64,000 nt of DNA, from assembly GCF_001954195.1 (NCBI RefSeq), contig NZ_MBES01000058.1:1-64000 (forward strand), in the 5' to 3' direction. Below, piece after piece: positions 18,108 to 34,833 of the stretch. A program made the position numbers and the translations under genes. The notes beneath the pieces were generated by a model, which searched no databases, was not told the origin of the DNA, and saw only the letters and a list, made by a program, of their open reading frames with translations. This DNA is from Mycobacterium sp. IS-1264. Its GTDB lineage: Bacteria > Actinomycetota > Actinomycetes > Mycobacteriales > Mycobacteriaceae. The number at the start of each line of letters is the position of its first letter. Position 1 is the first letter of the stretch.

Positions 18108-19622
18108 GTGACCGTCGCGCACACTGTCAAGTCCCGCAACCCGTACCTCGAGGGCTTCCTGGCGCCGGTGAGCGCCGAAGTGACCGCGACCGACCTGCCG
18201 GTCACCGGGAACATCCCCGAACACCTCGACGGGCGCTACCTGCGCAACGGGCCCAACCCGGCTGCCGAGGTTGACCCGGCCATCTACCACTGGTTCAGCG
18301 GCGACGGCATGGTGCACGGCGTCGCGCTGCGCGACGGCAAGGCGTGCTGGTACCGCAACCGCTGGGTGCGCACTCCGCCCGTATGCGCCGCGCTGGGAGA
18401 ACCGGCGCCCACCGGACTGGACCCGCGGATCGGAATGCTGTCGGTGGGCCCCAACACCAACGTGCTGGCCCACGGCGGCCGGACATTGGCGCTCGTCGAG
18501 GGAGGCGGCGCCAATTACGTGCTCACCGACGACCTGGACACCGTGGGGCCGTGCGATTTCGACGGAACCCTGTTCGGTGGTTTCACCGCGCATCCGCACC
18601 GCGACCCGGCGACCGGCGAATTGCACGCGCTGTCCTACTCGTTCGCACGCGGACGGACCGTGCAGTACTCGGTGATCGACACCCAGGGACGCGCGCGGCG
18701 GACCGTGGACATCGAGGTCAGCGGGTCGCCGATGATGCACGACTTCTCGCTGACCGACAAATACGTGGTGATCTACGACCTGCCGGTGACGTTCGACCCG
18801 ATTCAGATCGTGCCGATGGAGGTGCCGCGCTGGCTGAATTCGCCCACCCGGCTGGTACTGCAGTCCTTGCTCGGTCGGGTCCGCATCCCCAGCCCGATCG
18901 CGACGATGATCAACCGCAATCCGCAGCCGATCAACAAAATGCCCTACAGGTGGAACGACAACTATCCGGCGCGCATCGGGGTCATGCCGCGCGAGGGCGG
19001 CAATAAGGACGTCCGCTGGTTCGACATCGAACCCTGCTACGTCTACCACCCGCTCAACGCCTATTCCGAGATGCGGGACGGCACAGAGGTTTTGGTGCTC
19101 GACGTGGTCCGCTACTCACGGATGTTCGACCGGGACCTTCGTGGTCCGGGCGACAGCCGGCCCACGCTCGACCGCTGGACAATCGACCTGGCGACCGGTG
19201 CGGTGAGAAGCGAACGCCGCGACGATCGGCCGCAGGAGTTTCCGCGCATCAACGAGACCCTGCTGGGGGGGCCGCACCGGTTTGGCTACACCGTCGGCGT
19301 GGACGGCGGGTATCTCTCGGGCGGCGCATCGGACATGTCCACCGCGCTGTACAAGCACGACTACGCGACCGGATCCAGCACCGTGGCCGACCTGGACCCC
19401 GCCCTTTTGATCGGCGAGATGTCATTTGTGCCCAACCCCGGTGCCGACCCGCGCAAGACCGGCGAGGACGACGGCATCCTGATGGGCTACGGCTACCACC
19501 GCGGCAGCGACGAAGGCCAGCTGATCTTGCTGGATGCGCAAACTCTCGCGTCGATAGCGACGGTGCATCTGCCGCAGCGGGTGCCGATGGGCTTCCACGG
19601 CAACTGGGCGCCGGCCAGCTAA
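18108..19622 (+). CDS. Carotenoid cleavage oxygenase (Rv0654-like)
   Basis: A 504-residue carotenoid oxygenase of the RPE65/CCD superfamily. These non-haem iron enzymes cut carotenoids, apocarotenoids or stilbenes at a double bond with O2. The four iron-binding histidines are recognisable in TAHPHRD, MMHDFS, VYHPLNAY and the C-terminal GFHGNW; YLRNGPNP and HWFSGDGMVHG are the usual N-terminal blade motifs. GTG at 18108 follows GGAG. The divergent TetR gene is the likely regulator. The physiological substrate in mycobacteria is uncertain; the M. tuberculosis enzyme acts on several carotenoids in vitro. Confidence 0.9.
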   Translation: MTVAHTVKSRNPYLEGFLAPVSAEVTATDLPVTGNIPEHLDGRYLRNGPNPAAEVDPAIYHWFSGDGMVHGVALRDGKACWYRNRWVRTPPVCAALGEPAPTGLDPRIGMLSVGPNTNVLAHGGRTLALVEGGGANYVLTDDLDTVGPCDFDGTLFGGFTAHPHRDPATGELHALSYSFARGRTVQYSVIDTQGRARRTVDIEVSGSPMMHDFSLTDKYVVIYDLPVTFDPIQIVPMEVPRWLNSPTRLVLQSLLGRVRIPSPIATMINRNPQPINKMPYRWNDNYPARIGVMPREGGNKDVRWFDIEPCYVYHPLNAYSEMRDGTEVLVLDVVRYSRMFDRDLRGPGDSRPTLDRWTIDLATGAVRSERRDDRPQEFPRINETLLGGPHRFGYTVGVDGGYLSGGASDMSTALYKHDYATGSSTVADLDPALLIGEMSFVPNPGADPRKTGEDDGILMGYGYHRGSDEGQLILLDAQTLASIATVHLPQRVPMGFHGNWAPAS

Positions 19623-19793
19623 CGCTGGCTTAGACACGTGTTGACCAGCGCCGCGGCGCTGCGTTTCAACTTGGGCAATTTTTCCCCTGGGTGCTGTCCA
19701 ACCCTGATGCGGCGCGTCGGGCGTGCGCTACAGTGACTCAAGCCACAACAAACGGGCAGGTTGCGGGCATGAGCGTCGACGGAAGGATTCCCC

Positions 19794-20804
19794 ATGGGCG
19801 TCGCTATCGAGGTGAATGGACTTACGAAGTCCTTCGGTTCCTCGAGGATCTGGGAAGACGTGACGTTGGATATCCCCGCCGGGGAGGTCAGCGTCCTGCT
19901 GGGGCCGTCGGGTACCGGCAAATCGGTGTTCCTCAAGTCCCTCATCGGTCTGCTGCGCCCGGAACGCGGCTCGATCATGATCGACGGCACCGACATCATC
20001 GAATGCTCGGCTAAGGAGCTCTACGAGATCCGCACGCTGTTCGGCGTCATGTTTCAGGACGGCGCGCTGTTCGGCTCGATGAATCTGTATGACAACACGG
20101 CGTTCCCGTTGCGTGAGCACACCAAGAAGAAGGAAAGCGAAATCCGTGACATCGTCATGGAGAAGCTGGAAATGGTCGGTCTTGGTGGTGACGAGAAGAA
20201 GTTCCCCGGCGAGATCTCCGGCGGTATGCGCAAGCGCGCGGGCCTGGCCCGCTCATTGGTCCTCGACCCGCAGATCATCCTGTGTGACGAGCCCGACTCG
20301 GGTCTGGACCCCGTCCGCACCGCCTACCTGAGCCAGCTGATCCTCGACATCAACGCCCAGATCGACGCCACCATCCTGATCGTCACGCACAACATCAACA
20401 TCGCCCGCACGGTGCCGGACAACATGGGCATGCTGTTCCGCAAGCACCTGGTGATGTTCGGCCCCCGCGAGGTCCTGCTGACCAGCGACGAGCCCGTGGT
20501 GCGGCAGTTCCTCAACGGCCGCCGCATCGGGCCGATCGGCATGTCGGAGGAAAAGGACGAGGCCACCATGGCCGAAGAGCAGGCCATGGTCGACGCGGGC
20601 CACCACTCCGGCGGCGTCGAGGAGATCGAGGGCGTGCCGCCGCAGATCGTCGCGACGCCGGGCATGCCCGAGCGCAAAGCGGTCGCGCGCCGCCAGGCCC
20701 GCGTGCGCGAGATCCTGCACACCCTGCCCAAGAACGCCCAGGCGGCGATCCTCGACGACCTCGAGGGCACCCACAAATATCAGGCGCACGAGTTCGGCGG
20801 CTAG
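19794..20804 (+). CDS. mkl: Mkl (MceG), ATPase shared by Mce lipid importers
   Basis: A 336-residue ABC ATPase with Walker A GPSGTGKS, signature ISGGMRKRAG and Walker B ILCDEPDSGLDP. It has the C-terminal extension (MSEEKDEATMAEEQ, then EGTHKYQAHE) specific to MceG. This ATPase powers the Mce transporters that bring fatty acids and cholesterol into the cell; the permease and Mce genes are elsewhere in the genome. The ATG at 19794 with GGAAGGA in front gives MGVAIEVNGL; the annotated M. tuberculosis protein begins about 23 residues earlier, and a matching longer reading is not supported here. A -10-like TACAGT occurs 60-70 nt upstream. Confidence 0.93.
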   Translation: MGVAIEVNGLTKSFGSSRIWEDVTLDIPAGEVSVLLGPSGTGKSVFLKSLIGLLRPERGSIMIDGTDIIECSAKELYEIRTLFGVMFQDGALFGSMNLYDNTAFPLREHTKKKESEIRDIVMEKLEMVGLGGDEKKFPGEISGGMRKRAGLARSLVLDPQIILCDEPDSGLDPVRTAYLSQLILDINAQIDATILIVTHNINIARTVPDNMGMLFRKHLVMFGPREVLLTSDEPVVRQFLNGRRIGPIGMSEEKDEATMAEEQAMVDAGHHSGGVEEIEGVPPQIVATPGMPERKAVARRQARVREILHTLPKNAQAAILDDLEGTHKYQAHEFGG

Positions 20805-24757
<3,953 letters not shown>

Positions 24758-24768
24758 CTAGTTACTAA

Positions 24769-28743
<3,975 letters not shown>

Positions 28744-28750
28744 TCAGTGC

Positions 28751-28783
28751 GAAAAAGCCCCCGCCGTGTGCGGGGGCTTTTTC
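28751..28783 (+). terminator. Rho-independent terminator of the rpoBC operon
   Basis: GAAAAAGCCCCCG (28751-28763) pairs perfectly with CGGGGGCTTTTTC (28771-28783), giving a 13-bp stem, 7-nt loop and a T run. It begins 8 nt after the rpoC stop. Confidence 0.88.
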
Positions 28784-28879
28784 GTGCGCCGAACGTGTAG
28801 TGGCTGCGACTTTTCGGGCGAAATATCGCACTGAGTGCACGCTCGCCACCCGTCGCAACCCCTCACTACACTGGCCGAC

Positions 28880-29632
28880 GTGCTCATCGGTTCACACGTC
28901 CACCAAGACGATCCCCTGGCCGCCGCTCAGGCGGACGGCGCCGACGCGGTGCAGTTCTTCCTCGGCAACCCGCAGAGCTGGAAGAAGCCGAAGCCGCGCG
29001 ACGACGCCGCGGCGCTCAAGGCGTCGACCATCCCGCTGTACGTCCACGCGCCGTACCTCATCAACGTCGCATCGGCCAACAACCGCATCCGCATCCCGTC
29101 GCGAAAGATATTGCAGGACACCTGCGACGCCGCCGCCGCAATCAACGCGACGGCGGTGATCGTGCACGGCGGCCACGCCGACGACAACGACATGGAGGCC
29201 GGCTTCGAGCGCTGGGTAAAGGCGCTGGACTACCTCGAAACGGATGTGCAGGTGTACCTGGAGAACACCGCGGGCGGTGACCACGCGATGGCCCGCCACT
29301 TCGACACGATCGGACGGCTCTGGGATCACATCGGAGACAAGGGAATTGGCTTCTGTCTGGACACCTGCCATGCCTGGGCCGCGGGCGAGGAGCTGGTCGA
29401 CGCGGTCGACCGGATCAGGGCCCTGACCGGTCGCATCGATCTGGTGCACTGCAACGACTCACGGGACGCGGCGGGCTCGGGCGCCGACCGCCACGCCAAC
29501 CTGGGCAGCGGCCAGATCGATACCGACCTTCTCGTGGCGGCGGTCAAGGCCGCCGATGCGCCGGTGATCTGCGAAACCGCCGACGCGGGCCGCAAGGACG
29601 ACATCGCCTTCCTGCGGGAGAAGACCACCTAG
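28880..29632 (+). CDS. end: Endonuclease IV (AP endonuclease, Nfo/End)
   Basis: A 250-residue class II AP endonuclease. It cuts DNA on the 5' side of abasic sites and removes 3' blocking groups in base excision repair, using a three-metal (Zn) centre. Metal ligands are recognisable in [27 protein letters not shown] and HCNDS, with the final ligand in VICETAD. TIM-barrel, length as in M. tuberculosis End. GTG at 28880 starts LIGSHV; the frame is open upstream to 28835 but without homology. There is no clear ribosome site, so the message may be leaderless. Confidence 0.92.
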   Translation: MLIGSHVHQDDPLAAAQADGADAVQFFLGNPQSWKKPKPRDDAAALKASTIPLYVHAPYLINVASANNRIRIPSRKILQDTCDAAAAINATAVIVHGGHADDNDMEAGFERWVKALDYLETDVQVYLENTAGGDHAMARHFDTIGRLWDHIGDKGIGFCLDTCHAWAAGEELVDAVDRIRALTGRIDLVHCNDSRDAAGSGADRHANLGSGQIDTDLLVAAVKAADAPVICETADAGRKDDIAFLREKTT

Positions 29633-29694
29633 TCAAAGCCTCAGCCGCTATTACACCTCTTGTGCGGCTGTCGGAAAAATGTAACATGGACGGC

Positions 29695-31323
29695 ATGCCC
29701 GATACCCATGCCGTCACCAACCAGGTTCCCCCGCTGGAGAACTACAACCCCGCGACGTCCGCCGTCCTCGTCGAGGCCCTGATCCGCGAGGGCGGGCAAT
29801 GGGGCATCGACGAGGTGACGGAGGTGGGCGCGATCGCGGGTAGCCGCGAAGCCCAGCGCTGGGGTGAGCTCGCCGACCGCAACCGGCCCATCCTGCACAC
29901 CCACGACCGCTACGGTCACCGCATCGACGAGGTCGAGTACGACCCGGCCTACCACGAGCTCATGCGCACCGCGATCGGGCACGGCCTGCACGCCGCGCCG
30001 TGGGCCGACGAGCGGCCGGGCAACCATGTGGTGCGAGCCGCCAAGATGTCGGTCTGGAATGTCGAGCCCGGACACACCTGCCCGGTCTCGATGACCTACG
30101 CCGTCGTCCCGGCGCTGCGCTACAACCCGGAATTGGCGTCGGTTTACGAGCCGTTGCTGACCAGTCGCGAATACGACCCCGAACTCAAGCTGGCCACGAC
30201 CAAGCGGGGCATCACGGCCGGCATGTCGATGACGGAGAAGCAAGGCGGTTCCGACGTGCGCGCCGGCACCACCGAGGCAACCCCCAACGGCGACGGCAGC
30301 TACAGCCTGACCGGTCACAAATGGTTCACCTCGGCGCCGATGTGCGACATCTTCCTGGTGCTCGCGCAGGCCCCGGGCGGTCTGTCCTGCTTCCTGCTGC
30401 CGCGGATACTGCCCGACGGCAGCCGCAACCGAATGTTCTTGCAGCGCCTCAAGGACAAGCTCGGCAACCACGCCAACGCCTCGAGCGAGGTCGAATACGA
30501 CGGCGCCATCGCGTGGTTGGTGGGCGAGGAGGGCCGCGGCGTGCCGACCATCATCGAGATGGTCAACCTCACCCGGCTGGACTGCACCCTGGGCAGCGCC
30601 ACCAGCATGCGCACCGGCCTGACCCGTGCCATCCACCACGCCCAGCACCGAAAGGCGTTCGGCGCCTACCTGATTGACCAGCCGTTGATGCGCAATGTGC
30701 TGGCCGACCTGGCGGTGGAGGCCGAGGCCGCCACCATCGTCGCGATGCGGATGGCCGGTGCCACCGACAAGGCGCTGCGCGGGGACGAAAGGGAGGCGTT
30801 GCTGCGCCGCATTGGCTTGGCGGCCAGCAAGTACTGGGTGTGCAAGCGCGCCACCCCGCATGCCGCCGAGGCGCTGGAATGCCTAGGCGGCAACGGCTAT
30901 GTCGAGGACTCGGGCATGCCGCGCCTGTTCCGTGAGGCGCCGCTGATGGGCATCTGGGAGGGCTCGGGCAATGTCAGTGCGCTGGACACGTTGCGCGCCA
31001 TGGCAACTCGCCCCGAATGCGTCGAGGTGCTGTTCGCCGAACTCGACGAAAGCACCGGCCAGGATCCGCGACTGGGCCGCCACGTCGAGGGGCTGCGGCA
31101 AGACCTGACCGACCTGGACACAATCGGTTATCGCGCCCGTAAGGTGGCCGAGGACATCTCGCTGGCGCTGCAGGGGTCGCTGCTGGTGCGCCACGGCCAT
31201 CCCGCCGTCGCCGAGGCCTTCCTGGCCACCCGGCTAGGCGGCCAGTGGGGTGGTGCGTACGGCACCATGCCGACCGGCCTGGACCTCGCGCCCATCCTCG
31301 AGCGTGCTCTAGTAAAGGGATGA
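29695..31323 (+). CDS. fadE8: Acyl-CoA dehydrogenase FadE8 (AidB-like)
   Basis: A 542-residue flavoprotein of the AidB branch of acyl-CoA dehydrogenases, which introduces the 2,3 double bond into an acyl-CoA, with electrons going to ETF. The FAD/acyl domain has GMSMTEKQGGSD and GHKWFTSAP, and the C-terminal helical domain LECLGGNGYVEDSGM and WEGSGNV. Start ATG at 29695 gives MPDTHAVTNQVPPLENYNP and the same length as in M. tuberculosis. A short hairpin, CAGCCGC/GCGGCTG (29642-29670), lies before it. The gene overlaps echA4 by 4 nt (ATGA), the first in a four-gene fatty-acid operon. Confidence 0.93.
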   Translation: MPDTHAVTNQVPPLENYNPATSAVLVEALIREGGQWGIDEVTEVGAIAGSREAQRWGELADRNRPILHTHDRYGHRIDEVEYDPAYHELMRTAIGHGLHAAPWADERPGNHVVRAAKMSVWNVEPGHTCPVSMTYAVVPALRYNPELASVYEPLLTSREYDPELKLATTKRGITAGMSMTEKQGGSDVRAGTTEATPNGDGSYSLTGHKWFTSAPMCDIFLVLAQAPGGLSCFLLPRILPDGSRNRMFLQRLKDKLGNHANASSEVEYDGAIAWLVGEEGRGVPTIIEMVNLTRLDCTLGSATSMRTGLTRAIHHAQHRKAFGAYLIDQPLMRNVLADLAVEAEAATIVAMRMAGATDKALRGDEREALLRRIGLAASKYWVCKRATPHAAEALECLGGNGYVEDSGMPRLFREAPLMGIWEGSGNVSALDTLRAMATRPECVEVLFAELDESTGQDPRLGRHVEGLRQDLTDLDTIGYRARKVAEDISLALQGSLLVRHGHPAVAEAFLATRLGGQWGGAYGTMPTGLDLAPILERALVKG

Positions 31324-32258
31324 CTCACGCCATCAGGCCTGTCGATTTCGACAACCTGAAGACGATGACCTACGAGGTCACCGACCGGGTTGCCCGCATC
31401 ACCTTCAACCGGCCCGAGAAGGGCAACGCCATCGTCGCCGACACCCCGCTGGAGCTCTCTGCGTTGGTGGAGCGTGCCGATCTCGACCCGAACGTGCATG
31501 TCATCCTCGTGTCCGGTCGGGGTGAGGGTTTCTGCGCCGGCTTCGACCTGTCCGCCTATGCCGACCGGACCGGTTCGGCCGGCGGGACGGGCGCGTACGC
31601 GGGCACGGTGCTCGACGGCAAGACGCAGGCGGTCAACCACCTGCCGGATCAGCCGTGGGACCCGATGATCGACTACCAGATGATGAGCCGCTTCGTGCGC
31701 GGCTTCTCCAGCCTGATGCATGCCGACAAGCCGACTGTGGTCAAGGTCCACGGCTACTGCGTGGCCGGCGGCACCGACATCGCGCTGCACGCCGACCAGG
31801 TGATCGCCGCCGCCGACGCCAAGATCGGCTACCCGCCGACGCGGGTGTGGGGGGTCCCGGCGGCAGGCCTGTGGGCGCACCGGCTAGGTGACCAGCGCGC
31901 CAAACGCCTTCTGCTGACCGGTGATTGCATCACCGGTGCGCAAGCCGCCGAATGGGGCCTGGCCGTCGAGGCGCCCGATCCGAAAGACCTCGACGAGCGC
32001 ACCGAGCGGCTGGTGGAGCGGATCGCCGCGGTTCCGGTCAACCAGCTGATCATGGTCAAGCTCGCGCTGAATTCCGCTCTGCTGCAACAGGGTGTGGCGA
32101 CCAGCAGGATGGTCAGCACCGTGTTCGACGGTGTTGCCCGGCATACGCCGGAGGGCCACGCCTTCGTCGCCGATGCGGTCGAGCACGGCTTCCGGGACGC
32201 GGTCAAGCATCGCGACGAGCCCTTCGGGGACTACGGCCGTCAGGCGTCACAGGTGTAG
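31320..32258 (+). CDS. echA4: Enoyl-CoA hydratase/isomerase EchA4
   Basis: A 312-residue crotonase-fold protein, same length as M. tuberculosis EchA4. The fold motifs are FNRPEKGNAI, the oxyanion-hole segment GFCAGFDLSAY and VKVHGYCVAGGTDIAL. It probably hydrates a 2-enoyl-CoA produced by the dehydrogenase in front. The usual acid/base glutamates (Glu144/Glu164 in rat ECH) are not both evident, so some other crotonase reaction is possible. ATG at 31320 overlaps the fadE8 stop by 4 nt. The paaX gene follows 2 nt after the stop. Confidence 0.9.
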   Translation: MTHAIRPVDFDNLKTMTYEVTDRVARITFNRPEKGNAIVADTPLELSALVERADLDPNVHVILVSGRGEGFCAGFDLSAYADRTGSAGGTGAYAGTVLDGKTQAVNHLPDQPWDPMIDYQMMSRFVRGFSSLMHADKPTVVKVHGYCVAGGTDIALHADQVIAAADAKIGYPPTRVWGVPAAGLWAHRLGDQRAKRLLLTGDCITGAQAAEWGLAVEAPDPKDLDERTERLVERIAAVPVNQLIMVKLALNSALLQQGVATSRMVSTVFDGVARHTPEGHAFVADAVEHGFRDAVKHRDEPFGDYGRQASQV

Positions 32259-32260
32259 CC

Positions 32261-32983
32261 ATGCCCAACATGACGGCGCGTTCGGTGGTGCTCAGTGTGC
32301 TGCTCGGCGCCCACCCCGCCTGGGCCACGGCCAGCGAATTGATCAGGCTGACAAATGATTTCGGCATCAAGGAGGCGACGTTGCGGGTCGCCCTGACTCG
32401 CATGGTCGGCGCCGGCGACCTGATCCGCTCCGCCGACGGCTACCGGCTTTCGGATCGCCTGTTGGCCCGCCAGCGCAGGCAGGACGATGCCATCGATCCA
32501 CGGGTCCGGGCCTGGCGCGGAGACTGGGTCCTCCTGATCGTGACCAGCGTGGGCAACGATGCGCGTACCAGAGCGGCGCTGCGAACCGCCATGCACAGCA
32601 AGCGCTTTGGCGAACTTCGCGAGGGCGTTTGGATGCGGCCGGACAACCTGGAGCTGGACCTGGATCGCAAGCTCGAAGCCCAGGTGCGGACGCTGACGGC
32701 GCGCGACGACGCCCCGGCCGAGCTGGCCGGGCGGTTGTGGGATCTGCCCGCGTGGGCGCACACCGGGCACCGGCTGCTCGACGAGATGGCCGCCGCCCCG
32801 GACGTTCCCGCCCGCTTCATGGTGGCCGCTGCGACCGTGCGGCACCTGCTCACCGATCCCGTGCTGCCCGACGAATTGCTGCCGTCCGACTGGCCGGGTG
32901 CCCGGCTGCGCGCGGCGTACCACGACTTCGCCGCCGAGCTACTCAAGCGACGCGAACCGACCCAACTCCAGGAGGCGACATGA
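32261..32983 (+). CDS. PaaX-family transcriptional regulator (Rv0674-like)
   Basis: A 240-residue PaaX-like regulator: an N-terminal winged helix (ARSVVLSVLLGAHPAW, LTNDFGIKEATLRVALTRMVGAGDLIR), then the PaaX central and C-terminal domains (WRGDWVLLIV, MRPDNLEL). In other bacteria PaaX represses phenylacetate or related CoA-ester catabolism and responds to an aryl- or acyl-CoA. Its place inside an operon of acyl-CoA dehydrogenase and hydratase genes fits a CoA-ester sensor for this pathway. It begins 2 nt after echA4 and its stop overlaps the echA5 start by 4 nt. The ligand is not known. Confidence 0.87.
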   Translation: MPNMTARSVVLSVLLGAHPAWATASELIRLTNDFGIKEATLRVALTRMVGAGDLIRSADGYRLSDRLLARQRRQDDAIDPRVRAWRGDWVLLIVTSVGNDARTRAALRTAMHSKRFGELREGVWMRPDNLELDLDRKLEAQVRTLTARDDAPAELAGRLWDLPAWAHTGHRLLDEMAAAPDVPARFMVAAATVRHLLTDPVLPDELLPSDWPGARLRAAYHDFAAELLKRREPTQLQEAT

Positions 32984-33747
32984 GTGACCCGGTGCGAGTG
33001 GAGCGCAATGGCCCGGTGACGACGGTGATCATCAACCGGCCGGAGGCGCGCAACGCCGTCAACGGTCCGACGGCCGCGGCGCTGTACGCGGCTTTCGAGC
33101 AATTCGACCGCGACGATTCGGCGTCGGTGGCCGTGCTGTGGGGCGATGGCGGAACCTTTTGCGCGGGAGCCGATTTGAAATCCTTCGGCACGGCGGAAGC
33201 CAACGCGGTGCACCGGACCGGTCCCGGCCCGATGGGCCCGTCGCGAATGGTTCTTTCCAAGCCGGTGATCGCCGCGGTCAGCGGTTACGCCGTGGCCGGG
33301 GGTTTGGAGTTGGCGTTGTGGTGCGACATGCGGGTGGCCGAGGAGGACGCCGTGTTCGGCGTCTTCTGCCGCCGCTGGGGCGTGCCGCTGATCGATGGCG
33401 GCACCGTGCGGCTGCCGCGGCTGATCGGGCACAGCCGGGCCATGGACATGATCCTCACCGGCCGCGGTGTCAAAGCCGACGAAGCGCTCGCGATGGGATT
33501 GGCGAATCGGGTTGTGCCCAACGGCCGGGCCCGGCAGGCGGCCGAGGACTTAGCAGCCGAATTGGCCGCCCTGCCGCAGCAGTGCCTGCGCTCGGATCGG
33601 CTGTCGGCGCTGCATCAGTGGGGCCTGCCGGAATCCGCGGCGCTGGACGGCGAATTCGCCAGCATTTCCCGGGTCGCCGCGGAGGCGCTAGAGGGGGCGG
33701 GCCGATTCGCCGGGGGAGCAGGCCGACACGGCGCGCCCGCGAATTAG
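32980..33747 (+). CDS. echA5: Enoyl-CoA hydratase/isomerase EchA5
   Basis: A 255-residue crotonase with INRPEARNAVNG at the N-terminus, the oxyanion-hole residues in GTFCAGADLKSF and the segment AAVSGYAVAGGLELALWCDMRV. It should act on an enoyl- or isomer-CoA in the same pathway as fadE8 and echA4. ATG at 32980 overlaps the paaX stop by 4 nt. The tail (AGRFAGGAGRHGAPAN) is rich in Gly/Ala and probably disordered. The next gene is convergent and starts only 24 nt later; in M. tuberculosis the mmpL5-mmpS5-mmpR5 genes stand here. Confidence 0.9.
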   Translation: MSDPVRVERNGPVTTVIINRPEARNAVNGPTAAALYAAFEQFDRDDSASVAVLWGDGGTFCAGADLKSFGTAEANAVHRTGPGPMGPSRMVLSKPVIAAVSGYAVAGGLELALWCDMRVAEEDAVFGVFCRRWGVPLIDGGTVRLPRLIGHSRAMDMILTGRGVKADEALAMGLANRVVPNGRARQAAEDLAAELAALPQQCLRSDRLSALHQWGLPESAALDGEFASISRVAAEALEGAGRFAGGAGRHGAPAN

Positions 33748-33770
33748 GGAGGCCGTCAACAGCTTTCGCC

Positions 33771-34256
33771 TCAGCCGCCCTTGTTGATGGTGTTGCCGGA
33801 GCCGTGGTTTGAGACCTTTGGATCGCCGTCTTTATAGGTGATGGTGTTGTCGGTTCCTAGCACTGTGAGTTTGGTGTTGATCTTGTCGATCGTGATCTTG
33901 TTGTTGGCGCCGCCGATGTCTACCTTCTCGCAGGTGCCGGTCACGGTCAGCGTGTTGTTCGAACCGAGCACGTTCAGCGATTTGCCGCTGGCGCAGTCGA
34001 GCGTGGCAGTGGTTCCCATCGATCCGTAGTTCAGCGTGTTGCCGATCTCGACCGATGCGGTCGTGCTCGCGCCGCTGGTGCTCGTGGCACCCGCGCTCGT
34101 CGTCGTGGTCGCGCTGCTCGCGGTCGTCGTGGCGGATCCGCCGGGCGGGTTGGCCGTCGAACTACAGCCGGCCAGCACCAGGGCCGCGAGCGCGGGCGCC
34201 AGCGCGAAGGCGGCCAGGCCGCGTGGGTGCTCAATGTTCAGGGCTGCACGCATCAT
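33771..34256 (-). CDS. DUF3060 lipoprotein, Thr/Ser-rich (Rv0679c-like)
   Basis: A 161-residue lipoprotein: a hydrophobic stretch ending in the lipobox LAGC (Cys about residue 31), a linker very rich in Thr and Ser, then a DUF3060 domain. The domain has short repeats such as VLGSNNTLTVTG, IGGANNKITI and VLGTDNTITY, typical of a right-handed beta-helix. It should sit on the outer face of the cell membrane; the M. tuberculosis counterpart is a cell-wall-associated threonine-rich protein. It forms a tandem with a second secreted DUF3060 gene. Function is unknown. GTG/ATG choices near the start do not change the lipobox. Confidence 0.87.
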   Translation of the reverse strand: MMRAALNIEHPRGLAAFALAPALAALVLAGCSSTANPPGGSATTTASSATTTTSAGATSTSGASTTASVEIGNTLNYGSMGTTATLDCASGKSLNVLGSNNTLTVTGTCEKVDIGGANNKITIDKINTKLTVLGTDNTITYKDGDPKVSNHGSGNTINKGG

Positions 34257-34274
34257 TCGTCGATTCCCCTTGTC

Positions 34275-34643
34275 TCAGGCGGGCACCTGCTGGAGCCGGT
34301 TGGTCATGCCCAGTTCGCGGCCGCGGTCCCACAGTATCGGCGCACCGTTGTGGTAGAAGACCGTCTGGTTGTAGCCGTACACGGTGATGTCGTGCGTCAC
34401 CGAGTCCGCGATGACGGTATTGCCCGAACCCATCACGGTCACGGCCCAACAGTTGCCCATCGCGTTGACGGTGTTGTTGGTGCCGTTGACGATCAGGGTG
34501 GCGTCATTGCAGTCCAGCGTCTGCTCGACGCCCTGGCCGACGACGTGGGTGTCGCCGTTCTTGGCGTGGGCCGGGGGTACCCCGGCGCCCAGCGAAACGA
34601 TGACACAGGTTGCAAGCGACCCGGCGACAGTTGTCCACCTCAC
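34275..34643 (-). CDS. Secreted DUF3060 protein (Rv0680c-like)
   Basis: A 122-residue secreted protein starting at GTG 34643 (VRWTTVAG); the reading frame continues 49 codons upstream but without family sequence. A Sec signal peptide ends near AHA-KNGDTHV. The mature part is a DUF3060 domain with the same Asn/Thr/Val repeats as the following lipoprotein (DATLIVNGTNNTVNAMG, VTVMGSGNTVIAD). No lipobox cysteine is present, so it is likely soluble or cell-wall associated. It lies 18 nt upstream of the lipoprotein gene and the pair should be co-transcribed. Function unknown. Confidence 0.8.
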   Translation of the reverse strand: MRWTTVAGSLATCVIVSLGAGVPPAHAKNGDTHVVGQGVEQTLDCNDATLIVNGTNNTVNAMGNCWAVTVMGSGNTVIADSVTHDITVYGYNQTVFYHNGAPILWDRGRELGMTNRLQQVPA

Positions 34644-34833
34644 TGCCGGCCCCCTTCGCTTCGGCTGATGTTCGCTGGACTGAGCGTACGTGCATTTGCC
34701 TGCTCGATGGCAGACTTTTTTCTCCCACATCGCCGCGCCGGCGCCCCGGCCTGGCCGGAGCCGTTTCGCGCCGCCGTCAACTAGAGTCATTAGTTGACCT
34801 CCAACCGTTCAGTGAAATCGAGGTGCGGTCGCC

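Noticed and set aside
29642..29670. Short hairpin between end and fadE8 as terminator
   Set aside because: Only a 7-bp stem with a long loop and no T run directly after it; mentioned in the fadE8 entry but not listed as a terminator.
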